DNA of 64,000 nucleotides from Streptomyces sp. SAT1 (GCF_001654495.1 NZ_CP015849.1:5869001-5933000), one strand, 5' to 3'; shown: positions 44,672-53,945, numbered from the stretch's first letter. Notes: generated by a model not told the origin, from the letters alone. Numbers and translations are program-made.

Positions 44672-45601
44672 GTGACAGCGGTGACCGAGGCACGACCGCC
44701 GGTGCGCGGGGCGCCCCGACCCGGGCGGGGCCCGCACGGGCCCGGTGCCTGGTTCCTGGTGCTGCCCGCGCTCGTGCCCATCCTGGTCCTGAGCGTCGGT
44801 CCGCTGCTGCACGGCGTGCTGCTCGCCTTCACCGACGCCCAGTCCGGCCGCACCGAGCCCACCCGGTGGACCGGCACCCTCAACTTCCAGGACCTGGCGC
44901 ACGACCGGCTGTTCCGGGAGTCGTTCCGGATCGGACTGGCGTGGGCGCTCACGGTCACGGCGGCGCAGTTCCTGCTCGCGCTCGGTCTCGCCCTCCTGCT
45001 CGACCAGGACCTGCGGCTGCGCTGGGCGGCCCGCGCCCTGGCCATCGTGCCCTGGGCGATGCCCGAGGTCGTCGTCGGCATCATGTGGCGGCTCCTCTAC
45101 CACCCCGACGCCGGCATCCTCGGCGAGACGCTGCGCGGCCTCGGCCTCGGCGGCGGCCACGACTGGCTCGGCGACCCGGCCACGGCGCTGCCCGCCGTCG
45201 TCGTGGCCGGTGTGTGGGCCGGGATGCCGCAGACCACCGTCGCCCTGCTCGCCGGCCTCCAGAACACCCCGCGCGAACTGCACGAGGCCGCCGCCGTGGA
45301 CGGCGCCGGAGCCTGGCGCCGCTTCCGCGCGGTCACCTGGCCCGCCCTCAGACCCGTCGCCCTCGCCATCAGCGCGCTCAACCTGATCTGGAACTTCAAC
45401 TCCTTCGCCCTGGTCTATGTGCTGACCAACGGCGGACCGGGCGGCCGGACCCGGCTGCCCATGCTCTTCGCCTACGAGGAGGCCTTCCGCTACGGGCAGT
45501 TCGGATACGCGGCGGCGATGGGCTGCGTCATGGTCGCCGTCGTCTCGGTGCTGCTGGCGGTCTTCCTCGCCGGCCGACTGAAGGGAGGTGACCGGACGTG
45601 A
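44672..45601 (+). CDS. Sugar ABC transporter permease (CUT1, MalF type)
   Basis: 309 aa from GTG 44672 (AGGGGG 8 nt upstream) with six membrane helices. The coupling motif is RELHEAAAVDGAGAWRRFRAVTWPALRP (EAA loop) and the end NGGPGGRTRLPMLFAYEEAF is usual for the MalF-type subunit. The next permease overlaps by 4 bp and the binding protein by 1 bp. No ATPase gene is present; streptomycetes serve such CUT1 importers with the shared MsiK ATPase. The sugar is unknown. Confidence 0.92.
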   Translation: MTAVTEARPPVRGAPRPGRGPHGPGAWFLVLPALVPILVLSVGPLLHGVLLAFTDAQSGRTEPTRWTGTLNFQDLAHDRLFRESFRIGLAWALTVTAAQFLLALGLALLLDQDLRLRWAARALAIVPWAMPEVVVGIMWRLLYHPDAGILGETLRGLGLGGGHDWLGDPATALPAVVVAGVWAGMPQTTVALLAGLQNTPRELHEAAAVDGAGAWRRFRAVTWPALRPVALAISALNLIWNFNSFALVYVLTNGGPGGRTRLPMLFAYEEAFRYGQFGYAAAMGCVMVAVVSVLLAVFLAGRLKGGDRT

Positions 45602-46440
45602 CGGGCATGAGGACTTCGCCCGGCGCCCGCGCGGGACAGTACGCCGCGCTGCTCGCCTATCTCGCCTTTTTGGCCCTGCCGTTCCTGTGGCTGCTGTCCA
45701 CCGCGTTCAAACCCCCGCGCGAACTGGCCGCCGCGCACCCCACCTGGATCCCGCGCCACCCCACCCTCGGCAACTTCCGGCGGGCCTTCGACGAGCAGCC
45801 GCTGCCGCACGCCGCGCTCAACTCCCTGCTGGCCGCGTTCGGCGCGGCGGTGATCGCCGTGCTGCTCGCCACCCCGATGGCCTACGTCATGGCGCGTGGC
45901 CGCGGGCGGCTGGCGCGCGCCGCCACCGGCTGGGTGGTGGTCAGCCAGGCGTTCCCCTTCGTCCTGCTGATCATCCCGCTCTTCCTCGTCCTCAAGGAGC
46001 TGCGGCTGATCGACTCCCTCGCCGGTCTGGTCCTGGTCCACGTGGTGTGGTCGCTGCCGTTCGCGCTGTGGATGCTCGCCGGATACGTCCGCGCCGTCCC
46101 GGCCGAACTGGAGGAGGCCGCGGCGGTGGACGGCGCCGGACGGCTGCGGACGCTGGTGTCGGTGACGGCGCCGCTGCTCGCGCCGGGCATCGCGGCCACC
46201 GCGCTGTTCGCCTTCGTCACCGCGTGGAACGAGTTCTTCTTCGCGCTGGTGCTGCTGAAGTCCCCCGAGAAGCAGACGCTGCCCGTCGTCCTCACCCACT
46301 TCATCGGCGCCGAGGGCGTCGCGGACCTCGGGCCGCTCGCCGCCGCGGCCTTCCTCGCCACCCTGCCCTCCCTCGTGGTCTTCGCGATCGTCCAGCGGCG
46401 GATCACGGGCGGGCTGCTCGCCGGGGCGGTGAAGAGCTGA
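45598..46440 (+). CDS. Sugar ABC transporter permease (CUT1, MalG type)
   Basis: 280 aa from GTG 45598, overlapping the previous stop (GTGA); AGGGAGGTGA stands 8-10 nt upstream, an excellent ribosome site. Six membrane helices are seen. The EAA loop is AELEEAAAVDGAGRLRTLVSVTAPLL, and AWNEFFFALVLLKSPEKQTLPVVL is typical of the MalG-type subunit. It pairs with the preceding permease. Confidence 0.93.
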   Translation: MTGMRTSPGARAGQYAALLAYLAFLALPFLWLLSTAFKPPRELAAAHPTWIPRHPTLGNFRRAFDEQPLPHAALNSLLAAFGAAVIAVLLATPMAYVMARGRGRLARAATGWVVVSQAFPFVLLIIPLFLVLKELRLIDSLAGLVLVHVVWSLPFALWMLAGYVRAVPAELEEAAAVDGAGRLRTLVSVTAPLLAPGIAATALFAFVTAWNEFFFALVLLKSPEKQTLPVVLTHFIGAEGVADLGPLAAAAFLATLPSLVVFAIVQRRITGGLLAGAVKS

Positions 46441-47723
46441 TGCGCGCCCGCGCCGCCGCGGCCGCGGCCCTGGTCCTCGCCGTGCTGCTGGCCGGCTGCA
46501 CCGCCGATCCCCGCGCCGACGGCGGCCCGATCACCCTGCGCTTCCAGTCGCTGGCCTGGCAGCGGGAGTCCGTCGCGGCCACGAAGGCGCTGGTGGCGGA
46601 GTGGAACGCCGCCCATCCGGACATCCGCGTCGAGTACGTCCAGGGCAGCTGGGACAGCGTCCACGACCAGCTGCTCACCGCCTTCGAGGGCGGCGAGGCG
46701 CCCGACATCGTCCATGACGCCTCCGACGACCTCGCCGACTTCGCCCACGGCGGCTACCTCGCCGACCTGACCGGGCTGCTGCCCCGGGACCTGACGGCGG
46801 ACATACCGGGGCGGAGCTGGGAGACGGCCACCTTCGGCGGCGGCGTCTACGGCGTGCCGTTCCTCCAGGAGCCCCGGGTGCTCATCGCCAACTCCCGGCT
46901 GCTGGACCGGGCCGGCGTGCGGATACCGACGCCTGCCGCGCCCTGGAGCTGGGAGGAGTTCCGGCAGGTGGCGAAGCGGCTGAGCGGCCCCGGGAGATAC
47001 GGGGTGGCCTGGCCGCTGAAGGAACCCGTCTCCGCCACGCTCAACCTGTCGCTGTCCACCGGCGGGCGGCTGTTCCACCGGGACGCGGACGGCAAGGTCA
47101 CCGTGCGGTTCGAGGACGCCGACCAGGTGGTGCCGCGCACCGTCCGCGCCCAGATCGGCGCCGACCGCAGCGCCTCCCCGACGACGCTGGGCAGCGGCGG
47201 CTCCGACACCCTGCCCGGCTTCTTCGCGGACCGGTACGCGATGGTGCCGCTCGGCTTCTCCTACCGTCAGCAGATCGAGCAGCAGGCGCCGAAGGGCTTC
47301 GCCTGGCGGGTGCTGCCCGCCCCGGCCGGCGCCGGCGGACCCGCCCAGGGCGTCAGCCCGCAGACGCTGTCCGTCGCGGCCGACAGCCCGCACAAGAAGG
47401 AGGCCGCCGCGTTCCTCGGCTTCCTGCTCCGCCCCGGCCACATGGTGCGCCTGGCCCTCGGCGACTGGATGCTGCCCACCGGCACCCGGGCCCTGAAGGA
47501 CCCCGCCCTGCACACGGAGCGCTACGGCTGGGCGACCGGCACCGCCCTCGCCGGCGGGCTGCGCAGCGCGCCCGCGCAGTCCGTGCGGGGCTACGCGGAG
47601 TGGAAGGACAAGGTCGCGACACCGGCGTTCCAGGAGTACTACAGCGGGGCCATCGGCCTCGGTGAGCTGCGTGAACGGCTGGAACGGGACGGCAATCGCG
47701 TCCTCGCCCGCTACCAGCGCTGA
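46440..47723 (+). CDS. Sugar ABC transporter substrate-binding lipoprotein
   Basis: 427 aa; the ATG shares a base with the preceding stop (TGATG). A lipoprotein signal (AAAAALVLAVLLAGC, lipobox LAGC) is followed by a family 1 solute-binding domain: LRFQSLAWQRESVAATKALVAEWN, VQGSWDSVHDQLLTAFEGGEAPDIVHDA, YGVPFLQEPRVLIAN and FFADRYAMVPLGFSYRQQI. It would hold the sugar outside the membrane for the two permeases. Unlike most such operons, the binding protein comes last. Confidence 0.92.
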   Translation: MRARAAAAAALVLAVLLAGCTADPRADGGPITLRFQSLAWQRESVAATKALVAEWNAAHPDIRVEYVQGSWDSVHDQLLTAFEGGEAPDIVHDASDDLADFAHGGYLADLTGLLPRDLTADIPGRSWETATFGGGVYGVPFLQEPRVLIANSRLLDRAGVRIPTPAAPWSWEEFRQVAKRLSGPGRYGVAWPLKEPVSATLNLSLSTGGRLFHRDADGKVTVRFEDADQVVPRTVRAQIGADRSASPTTLGSGGSDTLPGFFADRYAMVPLGFSYRQQIEQQAPKGFAWRVLPAPAGAGGPAQGVSPQTLSVAADSPHKKEAAAFLGFLLRPGHMVRLALGDWMLPTGTRALKDPALHTERYGWATGTALAGGLRSAPAQSVRGYAEWKDKVATPAFQEYYSGAIGLGELRERLERDGNRVLARYQR

Positions 47724-47729
47724 AATGAG

Positions 47730-47759
47730 TTGTACGAGACGTCTCGTCTCGCCTAGGGT
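47730..47759 (+). promoter_or_regulatory. Promoter with a palindromic operator between -35 and -10
   Basis: TTGTAC (47730-47735) and TAGGGT (47754-47759) are 18 bp apart. ACGAGACGTCTCGT, a perfect 14-bp palindrome (47734-47747), lies in the spacer, so a bound TetR-type repressor would block RNA polymerase. The ATG at 47767 follows 7 nt after the -10 box. Confidence 0.65.
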
Positions 47760-47766
47760 CGGGGAC

Positions 47767-48975
47767 ATGACCACTCCCGCGCACATCGCCATGTTCTCCG
47801 TCGCCGCCCACGGCCACGTGAACCCCAGCCTGGAGGTGATCCGCGAACTCGTCGCGCGGGGCCACCGGGTGACGTACGCCATCCCGCCGTCCTTCGCGGA
47901 GAAGGTCGCGGAGACCGGCGCCGAACCCAAGCTGTGGAACAGCACCCTGCCGGGGCCCGACGCCGACCCGGAAGCCTGGGGGAGCACCCTGCTGGACAAC
48001 GTCGAGCCGTTCCTCGCCGACGCGATCCAGGCGCTCCCGCAGCTCCTCGACGCCTACGAGGGCGACGAACCGGACCTCGTCCTGCACGACATCACCTCCT
48101 ACCCGGCCCGGGTCCTGGGCCACCGCTGGGGCGTGCCCGTCGTCTCGCTCTCCCCGAACCTCGTCGCCTGGGAGGGCTACGAGCAGGAGATCGCCGAGCC
48201 GATGTGGCGCGAGCCCCTCCAGACCGAGCGCGGCCGGGCCTACTACGCCCGCTTCGGCGCCTGGCTGGAGGAGAACGGCATCACCCTGCACCCCGACGTG
48301 TTCGCCGGGCGCCCCGCCCGTTCCCTGGTGCTCATCCCGAAGGCGCTCCAGCCGAACGCCGACCGGGTGGACGAGACGACGTACACCTTCGTCGGCGCCT
48401 GCCAGGGCGACCGGAGCGCCGAGGGCGACTGGCAGCGGCCCGCCGGCGCCGACAAGGTCGTCCTCGTCTCGCTGGGCTCGTCCTTCACCAAGCAGCCCGC
48501 CTTCTACCGCGCCTGCGTGGAGGCGTTCGGCACCCTGCCCGGCTGGCACCTGGTGCTCCAGATCGGCCGCCACGTCGACCCCGCCGAACTGGGCGAGGTA
48601 CCGGACAACGTGGAGGTCCGCTCCTGGGTCCCGCAACTGGCCGTCCTCAAGCAGGCCGACCTGTTCGTCACCCACGCCGGGGCGGGCGGCAGCCAGGAGG
48701 GGCTGGCCACCGGCACCCCGATGATCGCCGTACCGCAGGCCGTCGACCAGTTCGGCAACGCCGACATGCTCCAGGCGCTCGGCGTCGCCCGGCAGCTGCC
48801 CACCGAGGAGGCCACCGCCGAGGCGCTGCGCGAGAACGCCCTCGCCCTGGTCGGCGACCCCGAGGTGGCGCGGCGGCTGGCACAGATCCGCGAGGAGATG
48901 GCCGGGGAGGGCGGCACCCGCCGGGCGGCCGACCTGATCGAGGCCGAACTCGCGGCGGTCCGCGCCGGCGCCTGA
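47767..48975 (+). CDS. Macrolide-type glycosyltransferase (MGT/OleD family)
   Basis: 402 aa, GT1 family. It transfers a sugar, usually glucose from UDP-glucose, to a small acceptor; OleD and MgtA relatives inactivate macrolides. The N-terminal domain starts HIAMFSVAAHGHVNPSLEVIREL with the catalytic His; VLHDITSYPARVLGHRWG follows. The donor site is VLVSLGSSF and the signature WVPQLAVLKQADLFVTHAGAGGSQEGLATGTPMIAVPQAVDQFGNAD. No signal peptide. The promoter holds a palindrome, so expression is probably switched on when a ligand frees a repressor. It ends at a long terminator. Confidence 0.95.
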   Translation: MTTPAHIAMFSVAAHGHVNPSLEVIRELVARGHRVTYAIPPSFAEKVAETGAEPKLWNSTLPGPDADPEAWGSTLLDNVEPFLADAIQALPQLLDAYEGDEPDLVLHDITSYPARVLGHRWGVPVVSLSPNLVAWEGYEQEIAEPMWREPLQTERGRAYYARFGAWLEENGITLHPDVFAGRPARSLVLIPKALQPNADRVDETTYTFVGACQGDRSAEGDWQRPAGADKVVLVSLGSSFTKQPAFYRACVEAFGTLPGWHLVLQIGRHVDPAELGEVPDNVEVRSWVPQLAVLKQADLFVTHAGAGGSQEGLATGTPMIAVPQAVDQFGNADMLQALGVARQLPTEEATAEALRENALALVGDPEVARRLAQIREEMAGEGGTRRAADLIEAELAAVRAGA

Positions 48976-48997
48976 CCGGCCAGACCGGGACGCGCGA

Positions 48998-49031
48998 GGG
49001 CCCGCCGGTTCCCCTCGGAACCGGCGGGCCC
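48998..49031. terminator. 15-bp hairpin between convergent glycosyltransferase and MMPL genes
   Basis: GGGCCCGCCGGTTCC and GGAACCGGCGGGCCC are perfect complements with a CCTC loop. It is the strongest terminator-like structure in the window and serves both strands. Confidence 0.8.
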
Positions 49032-49061
49032 ACCGCCGCACACCGGCCGCGGGTCAGCGGC

Positions 49062-51305
49062 TCACACGCCGACCGGCTCGCCCCGGTCCTCCGGGACCGG
49101 CCGGACCACCGGCTCGGGCGCCTCGTCGTGGGTGAGGTCGGGCATCCGGCGCAGCCACCTGGGCAGGTACCAGTTGCGCTCGCCCAGCAGGGACATCACC
49201 GCGGGCAGCAGCACACCGCGGATCACGGTGGCGTCGATCAGGACCGCGGCGGCCAGGCCCACGCCCATCTGCTTCATGGACTGCATGGACAGCGTCCCGA
49301 AGATCGCGAACACGGCGACCATGATGACGGCGGCGCTGGTGACGACCCCCGCCGTGGTGACCACACCGTGCTGGATGGCGTCCCGGGTGCCGCGCCCGCG
49401 CGCCCGCGCCTCGCGGATCCGGGAGACCACGAACACGTGGTAGTCCATCGACAGGCCGAACAGGATCACGAACAGGAACAGCGGCAGCCAGGTGACGATC
49501 GCGCCGACGCCGTGGGCACCGACCAGGGACGCGCCCCAGCCGTGCTGGAAGACGGCGACCAGGATGCCGTAGGCCGCGCCCACCGACAGCAGGTTCAGCA
49601 CGATCGAGGTGACGGCGACCGTCAGCGAGCGGAACGACAGCAGCATCAGCAGGAAGGCGAAGACCACCACGAACACGAAGACCGGGACGACCGAGCCGAC
49701 GAGCTGGTCGTTGAAGTCGTGGGAGCCCGCCACCTGCCCGGTGACCGGCGCCCGCACCCCCGCCACCGCGCCGAGCGTGGCCGGTCGCACCTCCTCGCGC
49801 AGCTTCTCCAGGCTCGCGCCGGCCCGGTCGTAGTCGGAGCCGCCGACCAGCGGCACCGACACCAGGGCGACGTTCCGCTCCGCGTACACCTTGACGTCCA
49901 CCGGACCGCGCGAGGCGCCCGAGCCGATCGCCCGCTCCTTGAACTCCGCCAGCGCGGAGCGCACCTCGGGTGCCTGGATGTCCCGCGCCGAGACCACCAC
50001 CTGCGCGGGCTGCGAGCCGCCCGGGAACGCCTCGTTGACCCGCTGGTACGTCTGCACGATGGGCAGCGAGTCACCGAACTCCTGGTCCAGCGTCAGCTGG
50101 GACGTCTTCATGCCCAGCGCCGGCGCGGCCAGCGCCAGCAGCGCGCCGAGCGCCACCGCCACCGACACCACCGGCCGGGCCAGCACCCGGCGCACCACGG
50201 CCGCCCAGAACCTGCTCTCCCGTGGCCCGTTCCCGCGCCGCCGCAGGAACGGCAGCCGGCCCTTCTCCACCCGCTCGCCCAGCAGCGACAGCAGCGCGGG
50301 CAGCACGGTGACGGAACCGACCATGGCCACCGCCACCACGATCAGCGAGGCCAGACCCATCGCCTCGAACTCGGCGAGCCCGGTGAACAGCATGCCCGCC
50401 ATGGCCACGCACACCGTGACCCCGGAGACGACGATCGCCCGGCCGCTGGTGGCCGCGGCGATGCGCAGCGCGGTTCCCGCGTCGCGCCCGGCGGCCCGCT
50501 CCTCGCGCTCGCGGCGCAGATAGAACAGGCAGTAGTCGACCCCGACCGCCATACCGACCAGCAGCATCACCGAGTTGGCGGTGTCGCTCATCGGCTGGAG
50601 GTGGCTGACGAGGCCCATCAGACCCATCGTCGCCATGATCGCGGTGACGGCGAGGGCCACCGGCAGCAGCGCCGCGACCAGCGCGCCGAAGGCGATCAGC
50701 AGGATGCCCAGCGCGACCGGCACGGCCGAGTACTCGGCCTGCTTGAAGTCGTTGCCGAAGGCGTCGGAGTACTGCTTGTTCATGCTGGCGGCGCCGATCT
50801 CCTCGACCCGCAGCGAGGAGTGCGCGCGCTGCACCTTCCCGACGGCGTCCAGCACGGTCCCGACGCGCTCGCCCGCGCTCTCCGCGTCACCGCGCATGTC
50901 GAACTGCACCAGCGCGCTGCGGCCGTCCTCGGAGACCGTCCCCGTCGTGTACGGCGACTTCACCCCCGTGACCTCGCCGGTGGCCCCGACCGCCTTCACC
51001 ACGTCGGCGACCGCGGCCCGGAAGGCGGCGTCGGTGGCCCTGACGGAGCCGTCCCTCGCCTGCACCAGGACGCTCTCGCCCGCCGGCTCCTTGATCCCCG
51101 CGTCCTCGATGATCTTCGCGGCGGTGTGTGTCTCGCCCTTGAGCTGGTCGCTGTCCTTGACGTCGAGCCGCCCGGCGGCCGAGCCGAGCCCCAGCGCCAG
51201 GACGACGAACAGCACCCAGATGCCCACCGCCGCCCAGCGGTGCCGGGCGCTCCAGCCGCCCGCCCGCGCGGCGAACCCCCGTACCCGTGCGTCCGGTCGT
51301 CCCAT
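49062..51305 (-). CDS. MMPL/RND family transporter
   Basis: 747 aa with 12 predicted helices in the RND order: one helix (27-47), a large outside domain, five or six helices, a second outside domain and the rest. VGVDYCLFYLRREREERAAGRD and LSMDYHVFVVSRIREARARG contain the two (G/S)xDY motifs that carry the proton-relay Asp. Actinobacterial MMPL proteins export lipids or siderophore-like compounds; the cargo here is unknown. The ATG at 51305 or the one at 51332 could be used; both follow a nearly identical GGGGCCGTC leader. Confidence 0.93.
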   Translation of the reverse strand: MGRPDARVRGFAARAGGWSARHRWAAVGIWVLFVVLALGLGSAAGRLDVKDSDQLKGETHTAAKIIEDAGIKEPAGESVLVQARDGSVRATDAAFRAAVADVVKAVGATGEVTGVKSPYTTGTVSEDGRSALVQFDMRGDAESAGERVGTVLDAVGKVQRAHSSLRVEEIGAASMNKQYSDAFGNDFKQAEYSAVPVALGILLIAFGALVAALLPVALAVTAIMATMGLMGLVSHLQPMSDTANSVMLLVGMAVGVDYCLFYLRREREERAAGRDAGTALRIAAATSGRAIVVSGVTVCVAMAGMLFTGLAEFEAMGLASLIVVAVAMVGSVTVLPALLSLLGERVEKGRLPFLRRRGNGPRESRFWAAVVRRVLARPVVSVAVALGALLALAAPALGMKTSQLTLDQEFGDSLPIVQTYQRVNEAFPGGSQPAQVVVSARDIQAPEVRSALAEFKERAIGSGASRGPVDVKVYAERNVALVSVPLVGGSDYDRAGASLEKLREEVRPATLGAVAGVRAPVTGQVAGSHDFNDQLVGSVVPVFVFVVVFAFLLMLLSFRSLTVAVTSIVLNLLSVGAAYGILVAVFQHGWGASLVGAHGVGAIVTWLPLFLFVILFGLSMDYHVFVVSRIREARARGRGTRDAIQHGVVTTAGVVTSAAVIMVAVFAIFGTLSMQSMKQMGVGLAAAVLIDATVIRGVLLPAVMSLLGERNWYLPRWLRRMPDLTHDEAPEPVVRPVPEDRGEPVGV

Positions 51306-51623
51306 GACGGCCCCGCCCCCTCGTCTCCCCATGACGGCCCTGTCCCCTCCAGGCCCCGACGGCGGTGTTCCACGGGGCTCGTGCGCGGCGCCGGCCCCCT
51401 GCCGCCACCTCCGGGAACGACGCTAGGGGCCGCCCGCGCCCGGATCGTCGTACCGCCAGGTGAACCGCGACCGCCGCCGCTCCTCCCCCGGGTCCCCGCC
51501 CTCTCCGCACCAGGGAGGACCCCGGCCCCTTACATCTACCCGGACCTCTCGGGGCAGTTGATCAGGGTCGGGGGAGTGGGCCCAGCCCGGCCTGATCCAA
51601 ACGAGAGGCCCTAGGCTGAGGCG
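51306..51623. other. 318-bp divergent region between the MMPL and DUF1697 genes
   Basis: No gene is seen. A TAGCGT box on the minus strand (51425-51420) could be the MMPL -10. On the plus strand TAGGCT (51612-51617) ends 6 nt before the DUF1697 start. The start region of MMPL is duplicated (51296-51345). Confidence 0.45.
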
Positions 51624-52169
51624 ATGACGACGTACGCGGCGCTGCTGCGCGGGATCAACGTGGGCGGCAGCCGGAAGCTCCCGATGGCCGGGCTGCGCGC
51701 CCTGATGGGCGAGCTGGGCCTCGGGGACGTCCGCACGCACCTCCAGAGCGGCCAGGCCGTCTTCACCGCGGCGGACGGCGACGAGGAGGCGCTCGCGGCC
51801 CGGCTCGGGGCGGAGGTCGAGCAGCGGTTCGGCTTCCCGGTGGACGTCCTCGTGCGCGACCACGCCTATCTGCGGGCCGTCGTCGAGGCGTGCCCCTTCC
51901 CGGCCGCCGCGCTGGAGCCCCGCCAGCTCCACGTCACCTACTTCTCCGCGGACCCCGGCCCGGCCCGCTACGAGGGCATCGACCGGGCCGCCTTCCTGCC
52001 CGAGGAGTTCCGGCTCGGCGACCGGGCCCTGTACCTCTACGCGCCCGACGGCATCGGCCGCTCCCGGCTCGCCCAGTGGCTGTCCGGGGCCGGGGTGAAC
52101 AAGGGCCTGATCGCCACCAGCCGCAACTGGAACACCGTCCTCAGACTCGTGGAGCTGACCGCAGGGTGA
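51624..52169 (+). CDS. DUF1697 family protein
   Basis: 181 aa, full length. The family pattern is clear: YAALLRGINVGGSRKLPMAGLRALMGELGLGDVRTHLQSGQAVF at the start and LYLYAPDGIGRSRL with NWNTVLRLVEL at the end. DUF1697 proteins have two ferredoxin-like halves and no known activity. A TAGGCT box ends 6 nt before the ATG, so the mRNA may lack a leader. Its 3' end overlaps the transglutaminase-like gene on the other strand by 29 bp. Confidence 0.9.
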   Translation: MTTYAALLRGINVGGSRKLPMAGLRALMGELGLGDVRTHLQSGQAVFTAADGDEEALAARLGAEVEQRFGFPVDVLVRDHAYLRAVVEACPFPAAALEPRQLHVTYFSADPGPARYEGIDRAAFLPEEFRLGDRALYLYAPDGIGRSRLAQWLSGAGVNKGLIATSRNWNTVLRLVELTAG

Positions 52170-53010
52170 CCTCCCGCACCCCGGTGTGCGTGGTGTACGA
52201 GGTGATCACCTCCGGGACGGTGAGCCGCGCCTCCCGGGCGTACAGCTCCCGCAGTTCCTCCTCGGTGCGGGCGGCGGCGACGGTGTCGAGGAGGGCGAGG
52301 TGCGCCGCGTCGAGCGCCGAGTCGTCGGCCGCCCCCGGGCCCCACATGTCCCAGGGGAGCAGTTCGACGCCGTTCAGCGCGGCCAGGTCGCGCAGCAGGT
52401 CGGCGCCGACGAACCACAGCCCGGCGACCCCCTCCAGGCCGATCACACCGAACCGCCGCGGGTCGGCCCGCCCCGAGCGGCAGGCCCGCCAGGCGTCCGC
52501 CGCCACCAGGAACCGGTCGCGCGGCACGTCCACGGGATCGAAGTCCAGGCCCTCGTAGGTGTGGTGGAGCTGGGCGTCGGCCAGCCGCCACGTACCCTGC
52601 GGCGTGCGGAACTCGGTGACCCAGTGGTCGGCGAAGCAGCCGTCCTCGAAGTACGTGGCGAAGCCGCAGCGGATCCGGGCGGGCGTCCCGGTCGCCCGCA
52701 GCAGCGAGCAGTGCAGCAGGGCGAAGTCCCGGCAGGTGCCCACGAACCGCTGTGCGGGCGGCCGGGGTTCGGTGAGCGGAGCGGCGCCGCGCTCGGCCAG
52801 CAGGCGGAGGATGCCGGTGACGTACCGCGCCTCCGCGTCATGATGCAGCCGGTCGCGGGGGACCGTCCAGCCGAACCGCTCGCCCTCGCCCCGGTGGATG
52901 ATCAGGTCCCGTACGAGCCCCGCCAGCCGGCCGGGATCGCGCGGCAGCGCCCGCACGTCGAGCCCGCCCGGATCGCTGTACGGCGTCTGCCGCAGATATC
53001 TCTGGTCCAT
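52141..53010 (-). CDS. Transglutaminase-like domain protein
   Basis: 289 aa from ATG 53010 (GGAG 9 nt upstream). The transglutaminase-core triad can be placed: Cys in FVGTCRDFALLHCSLLRATG, His in CFADHWVTEF and Asp in WRLADAQL. RIRCGFATYF between them is typical. Bacterial members often work as proteases or amide-forming enzymes. No signal peptide is present. The C-terminal third (MWGPGAADDSALDAAHLALL) is seen in streptomycete homologues. It does not share its promoter with the neighbouring genes. Confidence 0.88.
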   Translation of the reverse strand: MDQRYLRQTPYSDPGGLDVRALPRDPGRLAGLVRDLIIHRGEGERFGWTVPRDRLHHDAEARYVTGILRLLAERGAAPLTEPRPPAQRFVGTCRDFALLHCSLLRATGTPARIRCGFATYFEDGCFADHWVTEFRTPQGTWRLADAQLHHTYEGLDFDPVDVPRDRFLVAADAWRACRSGRADPRRFGVIGLEGVAGLWFVGADLLRDLAALNGVELLPWDMWGPGAADDSALDAAHLALLDTVAAARTEEELRELYAREARLTVPEVITSYTTHTGVREVTLRSAPRV

Positions 53011-53043
53011 GCCGCGACGCTCCACCCTGCCCCAGGGGCAAGG

Positions 53044-53904
53044 TCAACCGCGGTGCGCGGGAGCGGCGAGGGCGTCGAGGCGGGCCAGGTCGGCCGCCGT
53101 GAGCCGCACCCCGGCCGCGTCCAGGTTCTCCTCCAGATGACCGAGCGTGCCCGTGCCCGGGGTCGGGCAGAGCACGGGGGAGTGGTGCAGCAGCCAGGCC
53201 AGCGCGATCTGCCCCGGCGCGGCCCCGTGCCGGGCGGCGGTCTCCGCGCACACCGGGTGCCCGGTCAACTCCCCGTTGCCCAGCGGGAACCACGGCAGGA
53301 AGGCGATGCCGCGCGCCTCGCACAGCCGCAGCAGCGGCTCTCCGGCCCGGTCGAGCAGGTGGTAGCGGTTCTGCACCGAGACCACCTCCGTCACCTCCAG
53401 CGCGGCGGTGAGCTGGTCCGCGGTGACGGTGTCCAGACCGATGTGCCGGATCTTGCCCTCGGTCCGCAACTCGGCCAGCGCGCCCAGCTGTTCGGCCAGG
53501 GGCACCGCCGGATCCAGCCGGTGCAGCTGGTACAGGTCGATCCGCTCCCGGCGCAGCCGGCGCAGACTCGCCTCGCACATCGCGCGCAGCGCCTCCGGCC
53601 GCCCGTCCACGTGCCAGGCGTCGGGACCGGTGCGCACCACCCCGCCCTTGGTGGCCACCACCACGGCCTCCGGGTAGGGGTGCAGGGCCTCGGCCACCAA
53701 CTCCTCGGCGACGTCGGGGCCGTAGTTGTCGGCGGTGTCGATCAGGGTCACCCCGCGCTCCACCGCCCGCCGCAGCACCGCCACCGCGTCCCGGGCGGCA
53801 CCGCGCGGGCCCCAGTAGCCGGGGCCGGTGAGCTGCGCGGTGCCGTAGCCGAGCCGGCGCACGGGCAGCTCGCCGCCGAGGAGGAGGGAATCGAAGGGCT
53901 GCAC
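53044..53904 (-). CDS. Aldo/keto reductase
   Basis: 286 aa from GTG 53904 (AGGAG 6 nt upstream). The AKR barrel has its catalytic set in LIDTADNYGPD (Asp and Tyr), VVATKGGVVRTG (Lys) and IDLYQLHRLDP (His). SVQNRYHLLDR and PTPGTGTLGHLEENL form the NADPH site. It reduces an aldehyde or ketone with NADPH; the substrate is unknown. It is divergent from the ketopantoate-reductase-like gene across 55 bp. Confidence 0.93.
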   Translation of the reverse strand: MQPFDSLLLGGELPVRRLGYGTAQLTGPGYWGPRGAARDAVAVLRRAVERGVTLIDTADNYGPDVAEELVAEALHPYPEAVVVATKGGVVRTGPDAWHVDGRPEALRAMCEASLRRLRRERIDLYQLHRLDPAVPLAEQLGALAELRTEGKIRHIGLDTVTADQLTAALEVTEVVSVQNRYHLLDRAGEPLLRLCEARGIAFLPWFPLGNGELTGHPVCAETAARHGAAPGQIALAWLLHHSPVLCPTPGTGTLGHLEENLDAAGVRLTAADLARLDALAAPAHRG

Positions 53905-53945
53905 GGAAACTCCTGGATCTCTCGACGGACCACGGCCGGCGCTGT

